Below, piece after piece: positions 1-7,236 of a stretch of DNA of 64,000 bases. Both the position numbers and the translations under genes were made by a program. The notes beneath the pieces were generated by a model. The model saw nothing but the letters and a program-made list of their open reading frames with translations. It did no database searches and was not told the DNA's origin. Source of the stretch: CAZXFH01 sp964640055 (GTDB taxonomy: Bacteria > Fidelibacterota > UBA2242 > JAFGTP01); contig CAZXFH010000013.1 in assembly GCA_964640055.1 (NCBI GenBank), positions 1-64,000 of the forward strand. The letters run 5' to 3'. Position 1 is the stretch's first letter, and every line of letters begins with the position of its first letter.

Positions 1-29
1 ATGGTATCATACCGGGGTGGCCATTTTGG

Positions 30-149
30 CATTTTTAAGTGCCTGAGTATCAGCAAGTTACAACGCCACTTTTTCGCCTATGAGACTCGATTTTGTAGGT
101 ATTGCCAATGAGTGGAATTTTATAATCGTAAATATATGTGCCGATTGAC
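30..149. repeat. Repeat R1 (right part of the dispersed composite repeat)
   Basis: This segment matches 2342-2460 (R2) nearly base for base, from the block beginning CATTTTTAAGTGCCTGAGT to the block ending GCCGATTGAC. Shorter related stretches lie at 3822-3888 (R3) and 13792-13860 (R5). It stops about 60 bases before the 3' end of the lipoprotein gene at 210-1721, just as R2 stops about 36 bases before the 3' end of the FISUMP gene. No protein function is apparent. Confidence 0.8.
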
Positions 150-209
150 ATGCACATACATCCTATGACGCCCTGGGACTGGACACGCTGTGGGAGCGGG
201 TCCGGGCTT

Positions 210-1721
210 CTAGTCATGATACACCATCACAGAAGCCTTTCTGGCATGGGCTTTATCCGCAAATGCTACAAAGAGCAGAGTATTCGAAACAGCAAGATTT
301 ATATAATTGGCAGACCCATCAGAAAAACTCGGTTGACCAACATAGTCCCATGAGCCCTCATCATATTGCATGACTGTCACGCCATATCCATTCGCCCGAT
401 CTTTAAATGCAGTATATAAGTATTGATCTGACGCATCAAATGATAAGTAACTCACACCGCCTAGTGAGAATCCAGCTTGTCCAATCAGAGTCCATTTTGC
501 ACCGTCATATTTTTTCACCACCGGTTTCCCGTAAATGTCTCCATAGCTTTCATCACTATAACAAATGTATGGTAAACCCGCTTTCCCAAGAAGGGACATG
601 TCACCATCATAATCATCGGATATGCCTGGTTTGCCAACATAACTCCACCCATTACTCGTATATTGCATCACTGAACATTGATTGTTATGATCCCAATCCC
701 GAAATGCCACGTAGGCAGTATTATTCACATAGCAGAGAAAAAAATCGTCAGCTCTGGTATCAAAAGACGATCCCTCATATACCCACCTCGAACCATTGTA
801 TTTTGCAATGAAAAGTGAATCATTAGTCTCAAAAACCACAGCAGGGGTATCTGCATGAAATGTAAATCGATTCTCTTGAAATTCGGGATATCCTAAGGCC
901 GACCAAACACTATTTTCAAACTTCATTATGGTTGTTTTATAATCGCGTGCTCTATCACTAAAGGAGACATATGGAATACCATTATTGACTCTAATACAGG
1001 CTTCTTTACCAATGGGATCAGGAGATATTCCCGGACCACCGAGATATTGCCAACTATCATTCTCAAATTTCATGACTGACAGATGGTTTCCATAAGCTAC
1101 ATCCTGAAATGCAATATAGGGAATTGCATTATCGGCAGCCAAAAATATATTCTCCACTTCCGCTTCCGAAACACCTGCTTCCCCCAAATATTCCCAGGTG
1201 CCAGCATCATTACCGGACCCGTTTGAAGTATCGATCTGATTTGAGCCAGTGGTTATACCCTCTCCACTGATCCGAATTGCATTCCATTCTCCGGATACCT
1301 TGGACGGCCACTCCTCTGCAGAAAATTCGATATCCCAAGCGCCATGACCCTGCCCGTATTTCATGACACCAGAAACCGATAAGTCAAAGGTGCTGGTATC
1401 ATGGGGAGGTGAGAGAGCGAGATTTGTTGCAATGCCATTGGAATTAAAAGAAAAAGTCGTGTCGTCGCTAAATGTCACAGATGCTTCGTGAAAGGGACAC
1501 TTAACTAGATCCCCAAAATAGACCATCTCCCAATTCCCGTACATGGTAATCTCTTCAGAAGAACTCTTCTCCAGCACATATTCCCCACTCAGTCCGCTCG
1601 AATGATACAACTCCCAGGTCTCCATCAATGTTTTGCTTTCATTTTCAGTCGGAGATTTTTCACAAAAGCTCATAGTTAGAAAAAAAAGAAATACCAACCG
1701 GAAAACTTTTTTATAATTCAT
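210..1721 (-). CDS. Secreted lipoprotein with repeated beta-propeller-like units
   Basis: A 503-residue protein with a lipoprotein signal peptide: basic N-terminus, hydrophobic core, and lipobox ending at Cys20 (TMSFC). Residues ~45-150 form an uncharacterised beta-rich region. From ~175 to the end there are about six units of ~50 residues with the pattern W-x-Y-[LV]-G-x-P-G-[IF]-S, then Y-[IV]-[AS]-F-x-D, then V-M-[KQ]-[FY]. This is seen directly and suggests a propeller-like fold. There is no sorting tail, so attachment is probably by the lipid. The ATG follows an AGGAAA ribosome site. It stands alone between repeats R1 and R2 with no operon partners. The function is not recognised; binding of a surface or extracellular ligand would be a guess. 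Confidence 0.8.
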   Translation of the reverse strand: MNYKKVFRLVFLFFLTMSFCEKSPTENESKTLMETWELYHSSGLSGEYVLEKSSSEEITMYGNWEMVYFGDLVKCPFHEASVTFSDDTTFSFNSNGIATNLALSPPHDTSTFDLSVSGVMKYGQGHGAWDIEFSAEEWPSKVSGEWNAIRISGEGITTGSNQIDTSNGSGNDAGTWEYLGEAGVSEAEVENIFLAADNAIPYIAFQDVAYGNHLSVMKFENDSWQYLGGPGISPDPIGKEACIRVNNGIPYVSFSDRARDYKTTIMKFENSVWSALGYPEFQENRFTFHADTPAVVFETNDSLFIAKYNGSRWVYEGSSFDTRADDFFLCYVNNTAYVAFRDWDHNNQCSVMQYTSNGWSYVGKPGISDDYDGDMSLLGKAGLPYICYSDESYGDIYGKPVVKKYDGAKWTLIGQAGFSLGGVSYLSFDASDQYLYTAFKDRANGYGVTVMQYDEGSWDYVGQPSFSDGSANYINLAVSNTLLFVAFADKAHARKASVMVYHD

Positions 1722-1835
1722 GGTACTTTTCCTGTCTGAAATTATTTATAGCACGACCCAATTGTATATAGTCAAAACATTTGGGACAATCTGGATTTGA
1801 ATCTAAAAGCGCGTTTCTTTGATTACAACCGATAT

Positions 1836-2045
1836 TTAAACACACGCTTTGGCACCCAGATTTTGCTTTATCATATCTTGCTTGGTTAAAATATTACGGC
1901 TTCTGCAATAAAATACATCGGCTGGGGTCAGGTTATTCAACGACTCATGATAGCGCTAGTTATTATAATATGCGACAAATCGATTAATCTCCTGCTTAAG
2001 ATCCCTGGGATAATAGTAGTTTTGGATTTGACCTCGTTCAATTTC
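1836..2045 (-). pseudogene. IS3-family transposase C-terminal remnant
   Basis: Read on the minus strand, this stretch encodes the end of an IS3/IS481-type integrase-core transposase: NYYYPRDLKQEINRFVAYYNN, an in-frame TAG (1956-1958), then RYHESLNNLTPADVYF. The RYHESLNN.TPADVYFGR signature is characteristic of the C-terminus of these transposases. The catalytic DDE part is absent and the upstream end runs straight into repeat R2. It is a dead fragment that dates past insertion activity here. Confidence 0.85.
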
Positions 2046-2460
2046 AAAAAAGTACTGCCAGCTATTTGAGGTACCGTAAAAATTGCATATCAAATCCGTC
2101 TTTGAAATACGTTAAAACATTTTACTTTTTAAATCAAGCAAATAACCAGTCTGAGCAAAATTTTCTCAATTTTATAAGCTATTTTGCAGGTCTAGCCCCA
2201 TAAATTCCCATTTCCTTCCGACGACAGCCCCGCTCAGAAACGATCTGAAGCCCCTTAAACGGCATTTGGTCAATTCAAAATCAGTGTTCTCGTCGAAAGA
2301 CTTGATTCTGAATGGTAGACTACTTACACCCCCAAAACCGCATTTTTAAGTGCCTGAGTATCAGGGAGTTACGAGGGCACTTTTTCGCCTATGAGACCTG
2401 ATTTTGTAGGTGTTGCCAATGAGTGGAATTTTATAATCGTAAATATATGGGCCGATTGAC
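2030..2460. repeat. Repeat R2 (composite repeat lacking the tRNA-half end)
   Basis: R2 has three blocks shared with R3: block A (2060-2201, including AATAACCAGTCTGAGCAAAA), block B (2220-2340, including CTCAGAAACGATCTG and GGTAGACTAC), and block C (2342-2400, including CGCCTATGAGACC). Its right end (2400-2460) is shared only with R1. The left edge abuts the IS3 remnant and the right edge abuts the 3' side of the FISUMP gene. No intact reading frame spans it. Confidence 0.8.
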
Positions 2461-2464
2461 CCTT

Positions 2465-2491
2465 GTGAAATTTGCGTAGCACATATTTCAC
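2465..2491 (-). terminator. Possible hairpin after the FISUMP gene
   Basis: GTGAAAT (2465-2471) can pair with ATTTCAC (2485-2491), a few bases past the stop codon of the minus-strand gene at 2497. There is no following T-tract, so this is only a weak terminator candidate. Confidence 0.3.
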
Positions 2492-2496
2492 CGGGG

Positions 2497-3225
2497 TCAA
2501 TCCCGGACGCAACGCACTGAAAACCCGTCTCGCTCATTGCCGTCGTACCGACTGACTTCTGAACTATTACAGCCCATGTACCGGCTCCAGGCACTATGAC
2601 TAGTGTACTCCGAGGACGACCAGAAGTAGGCGCCATTGCCCATATCGTCGAAACCACCATAGTTGTAGCGATAACCCGCGGGCAGCGCATTAAAGCCGGA
2701 TGTGCCAAACTCAGCGTTGTTCTCTAAAGAGCCATCTTCCCATAAATCGGCCTGGCCAGCTAGCTGACTGCCTTCATTAGTGCCCCGCCAGCCATAATCA
2801 TCTGCCTCTGACTGGCTCATTCCCAGATACATCTCTAGCTGCTTCCACTCCGCATCACTAGGCACATGCCAGCCCTCCGGGGCAATATTCCGGCTGTCAT
2901 CCACGGCATACCAGTTGTACAGCAGACCATACGTGGCGACATTATCGGAACTGTTGCCATGCTCGCAGTAAGCGCCGCTGCTTAGATTAGACCATTCGGT
3001 CCCGTCGGTCACATGGGGAATGGGGTCGCCATTACGATAATGAGTCACTTTCAGGTTCTCCGCCATCCACCATTGATCGCCAATCTTAACTGTTTCATAC
3101 TCATTACCATCAATGTCAGTCACTGTCTTTTCATCTTCTGAGCTGGCAGGGTCTTTTTCGCAAGTATAAAAACCGACCGCAAACACTAAAACTGCCATGA
3201 CAGCAATTAGAAACTTAGTACGCAT
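2497..3225 (-). CDS. FISUMP-domain lipoprotein
   Basis: A 242-residue lipoprotein (lipobox ending at Cys22, VGFYTC) whose body, from ~residue 35, is a Fibrobacter succinogenes major paralogous (FISUMP) domain. Diagnostic stretches are DIDGNEYETVKIGDQWWMAENL, YGLLYNWYAVDD, P.GWHVPSDAEWKQLE, an FNALPAG.R segment, FWSSSEY and the terminal SVRCVRD. The family is surface-exposed in FCB bacteria; no enzyme activity is established. The start is placed at the ATG preceded by GTGAGG; an in-frame ATG ten codons upstream lacks a good ribosome site and would lengthen the signal peptide unnaturally. The gene stands alone between repeats R2 and R3. Confidence 0.92.
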   Translation of the reverse strand: MRTKFLIAVMAVLVFAVGFYTCEKDPASSEDEKTVTDIDGNEYETVKIGDQWWMAENLKVTHYRNGDPIPHVTDGTEWSNLSSGAYCEHGNSSDNVATYGLLYNWYAVDDSRNIAPEGWHVPSDAEWKQLEMYLGMSQSEADDYGWRGTNEGSQLAGQADLWEDGSLENNAEFGTSGFNALPAGYRYNYGGFDDMGNGAYFWSSSEYTSHSAWSRYMGCNSSEVSRYDGNERDGFSVRCVRD

Positions 3226-3477
3226 AGGTTGCCTCACATTATTTGAATTTATCATCTCTCAAGATAACACATAGGTTTTAATGCAATGACGTGTCCTTAA
3301 AAAAATCATAAAATACTGGTTACTTCTAGAAAAATGGACGAATTTCATCCCCAAAAAAACCATTTATAGTAAGATTCAGACATATCGGCGATTGCTAAAA
3401 TTCACGGAAAAATATGCGACTATTCTCTTCACCTACTGATTTATCAGTCTCAGGATTCTGAAAATAAAATTTCCGGT

Positions 3478-4098
3478 GTTGACCTCTTTCCATTTTAAAA
3501 CAGGTTCCGTGAGTTATTTGAGGTGCCGTAAGCATTGCATATCAAATCCGTCTTTATAATACTTTAAAACATTTTACTTCTTAAATCAAGCAAATAACCA
3601 GTCTGAGCAAAATTTTCTCTATCTTATAAGCTATTTTGTAGTTCTAGCCCCACTATTTACACCACATAACTTCTACTCTGATCTGGATAATACTCTCTCG
3701 ACGGTAGCACCCATCAGAAACGCTCTCAGACCCCTTAAATGGCATTTTGTTAATTTAAAACCACGTTTCCCGTCGAGAGGCTTTCATTTGAATGGTAGAC
3801 TACCCACACCCCCAAAACTACATTTTTAAGTACCTGAGTATCAGCGAGTTACAAAGCCACTTTTTCGCCTATGAGACCTAGTTATGTAGTAATAAGCCAG
3901 ATCAGTGCCCCCATCACCAAAACTCCTGCGAAGATATATATTAGCGATTTATCAACCGGTATCCCACCAATCATTCTCTCAATACCACCGGTATCCCAAT
4001 ACAGGTATACATCAAAAGCGCTTTTCCCGACGAGAAACACCGGGTTGGGTATACCTTACAAGCAGGAGGTCACAAGTTCGAATCTTGTAGCGCCCACA
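3478..4098. repeat. Repeat R3 (most complete copy, ending in a tRNA 3' half)
   Basis: The longest copy of the family. Block A is 3478-3651. Block B is 3695-3800, bounded by the inverted repeat CTCTCGACGG/CCGTCGAGAG with the palindrome GGTAGACTACC just after it. Block C is 3820-3888. Block D is 3945-4098, with two ACCGGTATCCCA copies and GGTATAC (4004-4010) facing GTATACC (4049-4055) across 38 bases. Block D occurs again in R5 with the same 38-base spacing. Apparent short reading frames across it are not convincing genes. Confidence 0.8.
4054..4098 (+). other. 3' half of tRNA-Val(UAC); probable attachment-site remnant
   Basis: From the 5' edge of the anticodon loop onward the sequence reads as a tRNA 3' half: CTTACAA (anticodon TAC), anticodon-stem strand GCAGG, variable AGGTC, T-arm ACAAG-TTCGAAT-CTTGT, acceptor strand AGCGCCC and A. 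No 5' half lies upstream; repeat R3 is there instead. Tyrosine-recombinase elements commonly leave exactly this part of a tRNA gene at an element end. That interpretation is inference; the tRNA match is seen directly. Confidence 0.75.
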
Positions 4099-4310
4099 TC
4101 CCTAATTAACAATAACTTAGCTAGTCTGATAGAGACTGTATTTAGCTGAATTTAAGCGAATTTTAATGCAGCAAAGTGTATTTTAAAGAAAATAAGCTCG
4201 TCGAGACTTTCAAGGCAAATTTGCGGCATCCAACTTCGGGTATCCAACCGCAATTTGGAGGAATGGTTTGAAAAATAAATAGATTTATCCCCACCCGAAT
4301 TAATAATCAC

Positions 4311-4568
4311 TTAGATCGGTGCGGACCATCGATAACTTCTTTTATGTAAACCTGGTAATTTGTTAGCATCATTAATTGCAGCTGTTATTTTATAATAATC
4401 AGAACCAGAATATTTAGTTATGTCAATTACATTATCGGCAGTATTCTGAGATTCATTTAATAATCCAGCATTACTCCAATCTACAAGTCTGGTATCGGAT
4501 ATACCGGGAATTGTTTGAGAAAAAATTATATTTGCTAAAACTACAGATAATATTATTGCTTTATACAT
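4311..4568 (-). pseudogene. Truncated secreted protein, possibly pectin-lyase-fold N-terminus
   Basis: The first 85 codons of a secreted protein: signal peptide (to about residue 18, IIFSQ) followed by RLVDWSNAGL and DYYKITAAINDANKLPGLH. The DWSNAG start and the AI.DA..LPG stretch resemble the N-terminus of right-handed beta-helix (pectin-lyase-like) enzymes, where a long repeat domain should follow. Here the frame ends within 12 more residues. It is probably a 5' fragment cut by rearrangement. The family assignment is tentative. Confidence 0.5.
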
Positions 4569-4729
4569 TTAAAATCCTCTCATTAAAATTGTTGTAATAC
4601 AATTAGATTTTCTTCAATTGAATCAATTATTTCTTAATAAATAATGAAAGTGTCTGTTTTAACATTTTACTTAGATATAAATTTTTATCATCACATATTA
4701 TTAAAGATGATGCTTTATATTTAAATATT

Positions 4730-5169
4730 TTAAAATTTAATGCCCATTAAGACATTAAACGATTGCAAGCTCTCATCAATTCGCAAATAGTTACTCGCCA
4801 TTTTGAATGTTATGGGATAATTTGAATAATAAAAATCCAGACTTAACTGTTTTAGTTGGAGATGACCTCCAAAATGAGCTGTCCAGCCTGAATTAGCTAA
4901 CATAGGATGATAAACATCATCATAATATCTATAATCATAATTCTGAAATGTTTCATCTCCTATCGTAGCTGATAGTTGATTTACTGCTAAAACGAGAAAA
5001 AGTGTGATTGCTATTATAGTTGAGGCTCGCCCTAAAAGTTGTACCAGTAGGAGATGTTTTTTTGTGGATTTCAGGAATTTTTTTGATACCTGATTTTAAA
5101 TTTTTCATAACATAAATTTGATTAATTTTCATTTTCAAGGATCAATTTTTCATCTGGTTCTTTAATCAT
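4730..5169 (-). pseudogene. Decayed outer-membrane-barrel gene in three frames
   Basis: A gene-like path needs three reading frames. An ATG at 5169 with a TTAGGAG ribosome site opens MIKEPDEKLILENEN, then a stop. A second frame gives MKNLKSGIKK. After a run of seven A residues a third frame continues with a hydrophobic segment (IAITLFLVLAVNQLSA) and YHPMLANSGWTAHFGGHLQL, finishing at 4730 with SFNVLMGIKF. The terminal Phe and amphipathic strands resemble the end of an outer-membrane beta-barrel. The gene is the first content of the cassette that starts at the attC core at 5217-5223. No attC site was found after it. Confidence 0.5.
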
Positions 5170-5216
5170 TTTCAATACTCCTAATTCCGGGATAGTTAAA
5201 TTCACCAGAAAAAAAT

Positions 5217-5438
5217 GCCTAACGTCCCCAGTTCACCCCCGACAGGTCGGGGCAGGCGCGCAGCCTGTGACGAACAGTCGGCAATTGCAAATGATCTGGA
5301 ATAGTGACCATGCCGTCGAAACCCCTGCCAAATTAACCTTGTCCGATCCGACTCTGGAAAATATGACTTCCATAAACTTGAAAGATGACATTCCAAGAGC
5401 TCCATAGCTCATGCTGTCCGGCGCAACGGAGGTTATAC
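5217..5438 (-). other. Long attC-like site of the toxin-antitoxin cassette
   Basis: On the minus strand this begins with GTATAAC (5432-5438) and ends with the canonical core GTTAGGC (5217-5223). The arms pair imperfectly (TAAC-CTCC-GTTG against TAACGTCCCCAGTT). At ~222 bp it is longer than most attC sites. It holds a perfect hairpin, CCCCGAC-AG-GTCGGGG (5237-5252), which may be a later palindrome insertion. The GTATAAC box is complementary, bar one base, to the start of the same cassette (GTTATGC at 6108-6114), as expected for cassette ends. A 67-codon open frame inside it is spurious. Confidence 0.6.
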
Positions 5439-5456
5439 GTCTTTAACAGTTCGATT

Positions 5457-5744
5457 CTAATAATGATATCTAGCCTGTAGAAAATCTATTCTCTCATTTC
5501 TTACTAAATATACTATTCTATGTTCTTGTGTCAATCGCCTTGACCAAGTTCCCGGAGATAAATATCTTAACGGCTCTGGTTTTCCAATACCTTTAAACGG
5601 ATCTCTCATCATTTCTTCGATTATTCTAAACGCACGTAAAGATGTTTTTCGATCAGTCTTTATCCAATATTCTAAATCTTCTCGAAACTCTGGTTGAAAA
5701 ACGGCATCACGAGATTTCGGTGCTTTATTATTTTGCTTCTTCAA
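5457..5744 (-). CDS. yoeB: YoeB/Txe-family mRNA interferase toxin
   Basis: 95 residues, of which the last ~84 match the YoeB/Txe branch of the RelE superfamily: DPFKGIGKPEPL, then WSRRLTQEHRIVY, then the C-terminal ARYHY. In YoeB the conserved Glu, Arg and the terminal His-Tyr act in ribosome-dependent mRNA cleavage; the equivalents (Glu of GKPEP, Arg of SRR, HY at the end) are all present, so the toxin looks intact. It overlaps the upstream antitoxin gene by 17 bases, implying translational coupling. The pair lies inside an integron-type cassette between two attC sites, a common setting for such modules, where they stabilise cassette arrays. Confidence 0.93.
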   Translation of the reverse strand: MKKQNNKAPKSRDAVFQPEFREDLEYWIKTDRKTSLRAFRIIEEMMRDPFKGIGKPEPLRYLSPGTWSRRLTQEHRIVYLVRNERIDFLQARYHY

Positions 5745-6015
5745 ACCCGAGTTCTTCTTTTAATCCATCTAAAGTAGTTGTAGATTCAGAATCACTAAGG
5801 GCTCGGTTTAAACTCGTTAATAAGCGCTGTGCATTTTTTGGTGATCGTAACAAATGAGCCGTTTCCATAAGACTTGACAACTCAGAAGATGATATTAAAG
5901 CCACATCTTCAGCATTTCTTCGGTTTATCAGAATAACCTCTTTGTCTTCTGAGGCTCTGGTTAAAAGATTGGCTAAATTAGCACGGGCTTTAGAATATGT
6001 TGTATGAATAGCCAT
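5728..6015 (-). CDS. yefM: YefM/Phd-family antitoxin
   Basis: 95 residues from the chosen start. The N-terminal half (TTYSKARANLANLLTRA, then VILINRRNAEDVALIS and SSLMETAHLL) is the Phd/YefM DNA-binding fold, and the acidic C-terminal half (ALSDSESTTTLDGL) should wrap and neutralise YoeB. The start is set at the ATG preceded by AAGGAG; an upstream in-frame ATG would put the ribosome site within the coding region. Two TTGTACAA boxes overlap the promoter, matching the TGTACA core known for YefM operators, so autorepression with YoeB is likely. Confidence 0.92.
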   Translation of the reverse strand: MAIHTTYSKARANLANLLTRASEDKEVILINRRNAEDVALISSSELSSLMETAHLLRSPKNAQRLLTSLNRALSDSESTTTLDGLKEELGFEEAK

Positions 6016-6031
6016 TTTTAGACTCCTTCTA

Positions 6032-6072
6032 TTGTACAACTATATTGTACAACTATTCCACTAATTAGTCAA
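6032..6072 (-). promoter_or_regulatory. yefM-yoeB promoter with two YefM-type operator boxes
   Basis: On the minus strand a -35 box TTGACT (6067-6072) is separated by exactly 17 bases from a -10 box TACAAT (6044-6049). Two palindromes TTGTACAA (6045-6052 and 6032-6039) lie 13 bp apart centre to centre; the first overlaps the -10. TGTACA is the documented core of the E. coli YefM operator, so these are predicted autoregulatory sites. The cassette therefore carries its own promoter. Confidence 0.8.
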
Positions 6073-6107
6073 GCACTTAATTCAAATTTTCAAGAAAAAA
6101 TCTATTC

Positions 6108-6189
6108 GCATAACGGCGTAAATCACCGGCGCCAAAAAGCAGAACGAAGCGACGCTTTTTGGCGTCCGAGTGAATTTGCCTTGTTAGGA
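6108..6189 (-). other. attC recombination site of the GAF-protein cassette
   Basis: An 82-bp imperfect palindrome with integron attC architecture. On the minus strand R'' is TCCTAAC (6183-6189) and R' is GTTATGC (6108-6114). The central stem is GCCAAAAAGC (6131-6140) with GCTTTTTGGC (6154-6163). The L boxes pair with unpaired bases (GGCGTAAATCACCGG against GGCAAATTCACTCGG), as attC extrahelical bases do. R'' plus flanks (GCTCCTAACAA) is the exact complement of the sequence at the head of the same cassette (6888-6898). The stop codon of the GAF gene lies in R''. Confidence 0.8.
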
Positions 6190-6882
6190 GCTTTTTACAT
6201 ATTCCGGGTACAGCTTTTTCATGCACTCGGGGCAAATACCATGGCTAAAGTCAGCTTCAGGGTGTCGAATAAGATAATGTTCAATGGGGTGCCAATTATC
6301 TTCTTTGTCTCTGATGCTTTTGCAGTTTGAGCAAATCGGGACAATGCCTCGTAGAGCTTGAAGTTCCATCAAATAGTCTGTCAATCGCTTATTCTTATCG
6401 CCAAGAACTGCATTCACATAAATCATTTCCAAATGTGTTTCTATCAATATCTTGAAATGCTGCATGAGCTTTTCAACTGTTTTCGAGTATTCATTGCGCT
6501 TGTTATCCAAAACACAAATAGTCCCGAAAGGTTTTTTATTTGGTAACAAAAGGGGAAATCCTAAATAGGAAATCATATCCAGCTTTGTGTCCGGATTATT
6601 TTTCCACTTGTCGTCTGCCAGAGCATCGGGCACAAGCAGTTTGTTCTGCGTTCTGATTACGTATTCACAATACAGTCCAGACCCTTGGAAATGCTCACTG
6701 TCACCTGGGTGGTAAGGGTTTCCTTCGCTCTGGCTAGAAACAAAAACCTCAATATCATCAGCGCACAATCTCATAATCAATGCCGCAGGGACACTCGCAA
6801 TGTGAGATAGGATGTTAAGGATTTCTTGCCAGTTTTCCAGAATATTCTCTGGTACAACAATTTCGGCGTTCTGGTTTATCAT
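6184..6882 (-). CDS. GAF-domain protein with C-terminal zinc ribbon
   Basis: 232 residues. Residues ~12-165 form a GAF-type sensor domain (LSHIASVPAALIMRL, then GLYCEYVIRTQNKLLVPDA, then SYLGFPLL..NKKPFGTICVLD). Residues ~177-228 form the zinc-ribbon tail common in two-component proteins: IVPICSNCKSIRD (Cys184, Cys187), HGICPEC (Cys217, Cys220). There is no signal peptide, kinase or cyclase domain, so it may be a free-standing small-molecule or redox sensor acting on partners. It is the single gene of an integron-type cassette: GTTAGGAG precedes the ATG by a few bases and doubles as the ribosome site, and its stop lies in the attC. Confidence 0.85.
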   Translation of the reverse strand: MINQNAEIVVPENILENWQEILNILSHIASVPAALIMRLCADDIEVFVSSQSEGNPYHPGDSEHFQGSGLYCEYVIRTQNKLLVPDALADDKWKNNPDTKLDMISYLGFPLLLPNKKPFGTICVLDNKRNEYSKTVEKLMQHFKILIETHLEMIYVNAVLGDKNKRLTDYLMELQALRGIVPICSNCKSIRDKEDNWHPIEHYLIRHPEADFSHGICPECMKKLYPEYVKSS

Positions 6883-6887
6883 TTTTT

Positions 6888-6898
6888 GCTCCTAACAA
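6888..6898 (-). other. Cassette core site at the head of the GAF cassette
   Basis: On the minus strand TTGTTAGGAGC immediately precedes the GAF gene's start codon. It is the exact reverse complement of the R''-proximal GCTCCTAACAA of the attC at the other end of the same cassette. This is the relation expected of a cassette inserted by integron integrase. The rest of the neighbouring attC is not recognisable, possibly destroyed by the adjacent inverted-repeat element. Confidence 0.7.
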
Positions 6899-6906
6899 AC
6901 TTTTTA

Positions 6907-7236
6907 GTAGTGTCAAAAGTTTTTCAATTATTAGTACCTTAATTCATTTATAATCATAAAGATAGTTGTTTATTGGCTTGTCTCCCCCTATTTTTCAGTG
7001 TTTTTTCAAGATTGAATAATAGTTGAAGTGCCGTAAGAATTGCATATTAAATCCGTATTTTCAATACTTTAAAACATTTTACTTTTTAAATCAAGCAAAT
7101 AACCAGTCTGAGCAAAATTTTCTCATTCTTATAAGCTATTTTGTAGATCTAGCCCAATAAAACTGTAGTAATGGTTATCCCCAATAAAAACAGATAATTC
7201 ATCTTTTTCATTTTTTTATAAAACTTTTGACACTAC
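6907..7236. mobile_element. Inverted-repeat-bounded insertion (MITE-like)
   Basis: GTAGTGTCAAAAGTTTT (6907-6923) is repeated exactly in inverse orientation as AAAACTTTTGACACTAC (7220-7236). The ~330 bp between holds no gene and contains repeat copy R4. The right end supplies the last codons of the neighbouring lipoprotein gene. No clear target duplication was seen, so classification as a transposon derivative is tentative. Confidence 0.55.
7021..7158. repeat. Repeat R4 (block A only)
   Basis: It matches block A of R2 and R3, from GTGCCGTAAGAATTGCATAT through AACCAGTCTGAGCAAAA to GTAGATCTAGCCC. Blocks B to D are missing. It lies inside the inverted-repeat-bounded segment 6907-7236. Confidence 0.8.

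Noticed and set aside
4004..4055. Repeated GGTATAC/GGTATCC units as a CRISPR-like array
   Set aside because: Units are too short, unevenly spaced and partly inverted; no cas genes are present.
3478..4098. Group I or group II intron inserted in a tRNA anticodon loop
   Set aside because: No 5' tRNA half lies upstream in R3 or R5, and no intron core or domain V motif was recognised.
3871..4149. Open frame ending in KQEVTSSNLVAPT
   Set aside because: The end is the translated tRNA 3' half; the frame lies across repeat R3 and has no ribosome site.
5202..5405. 67-codon open frame on the minus strand
   Set aside because: It lies within the long attC-like site and is mostly translated palindrome; no family resemblance.
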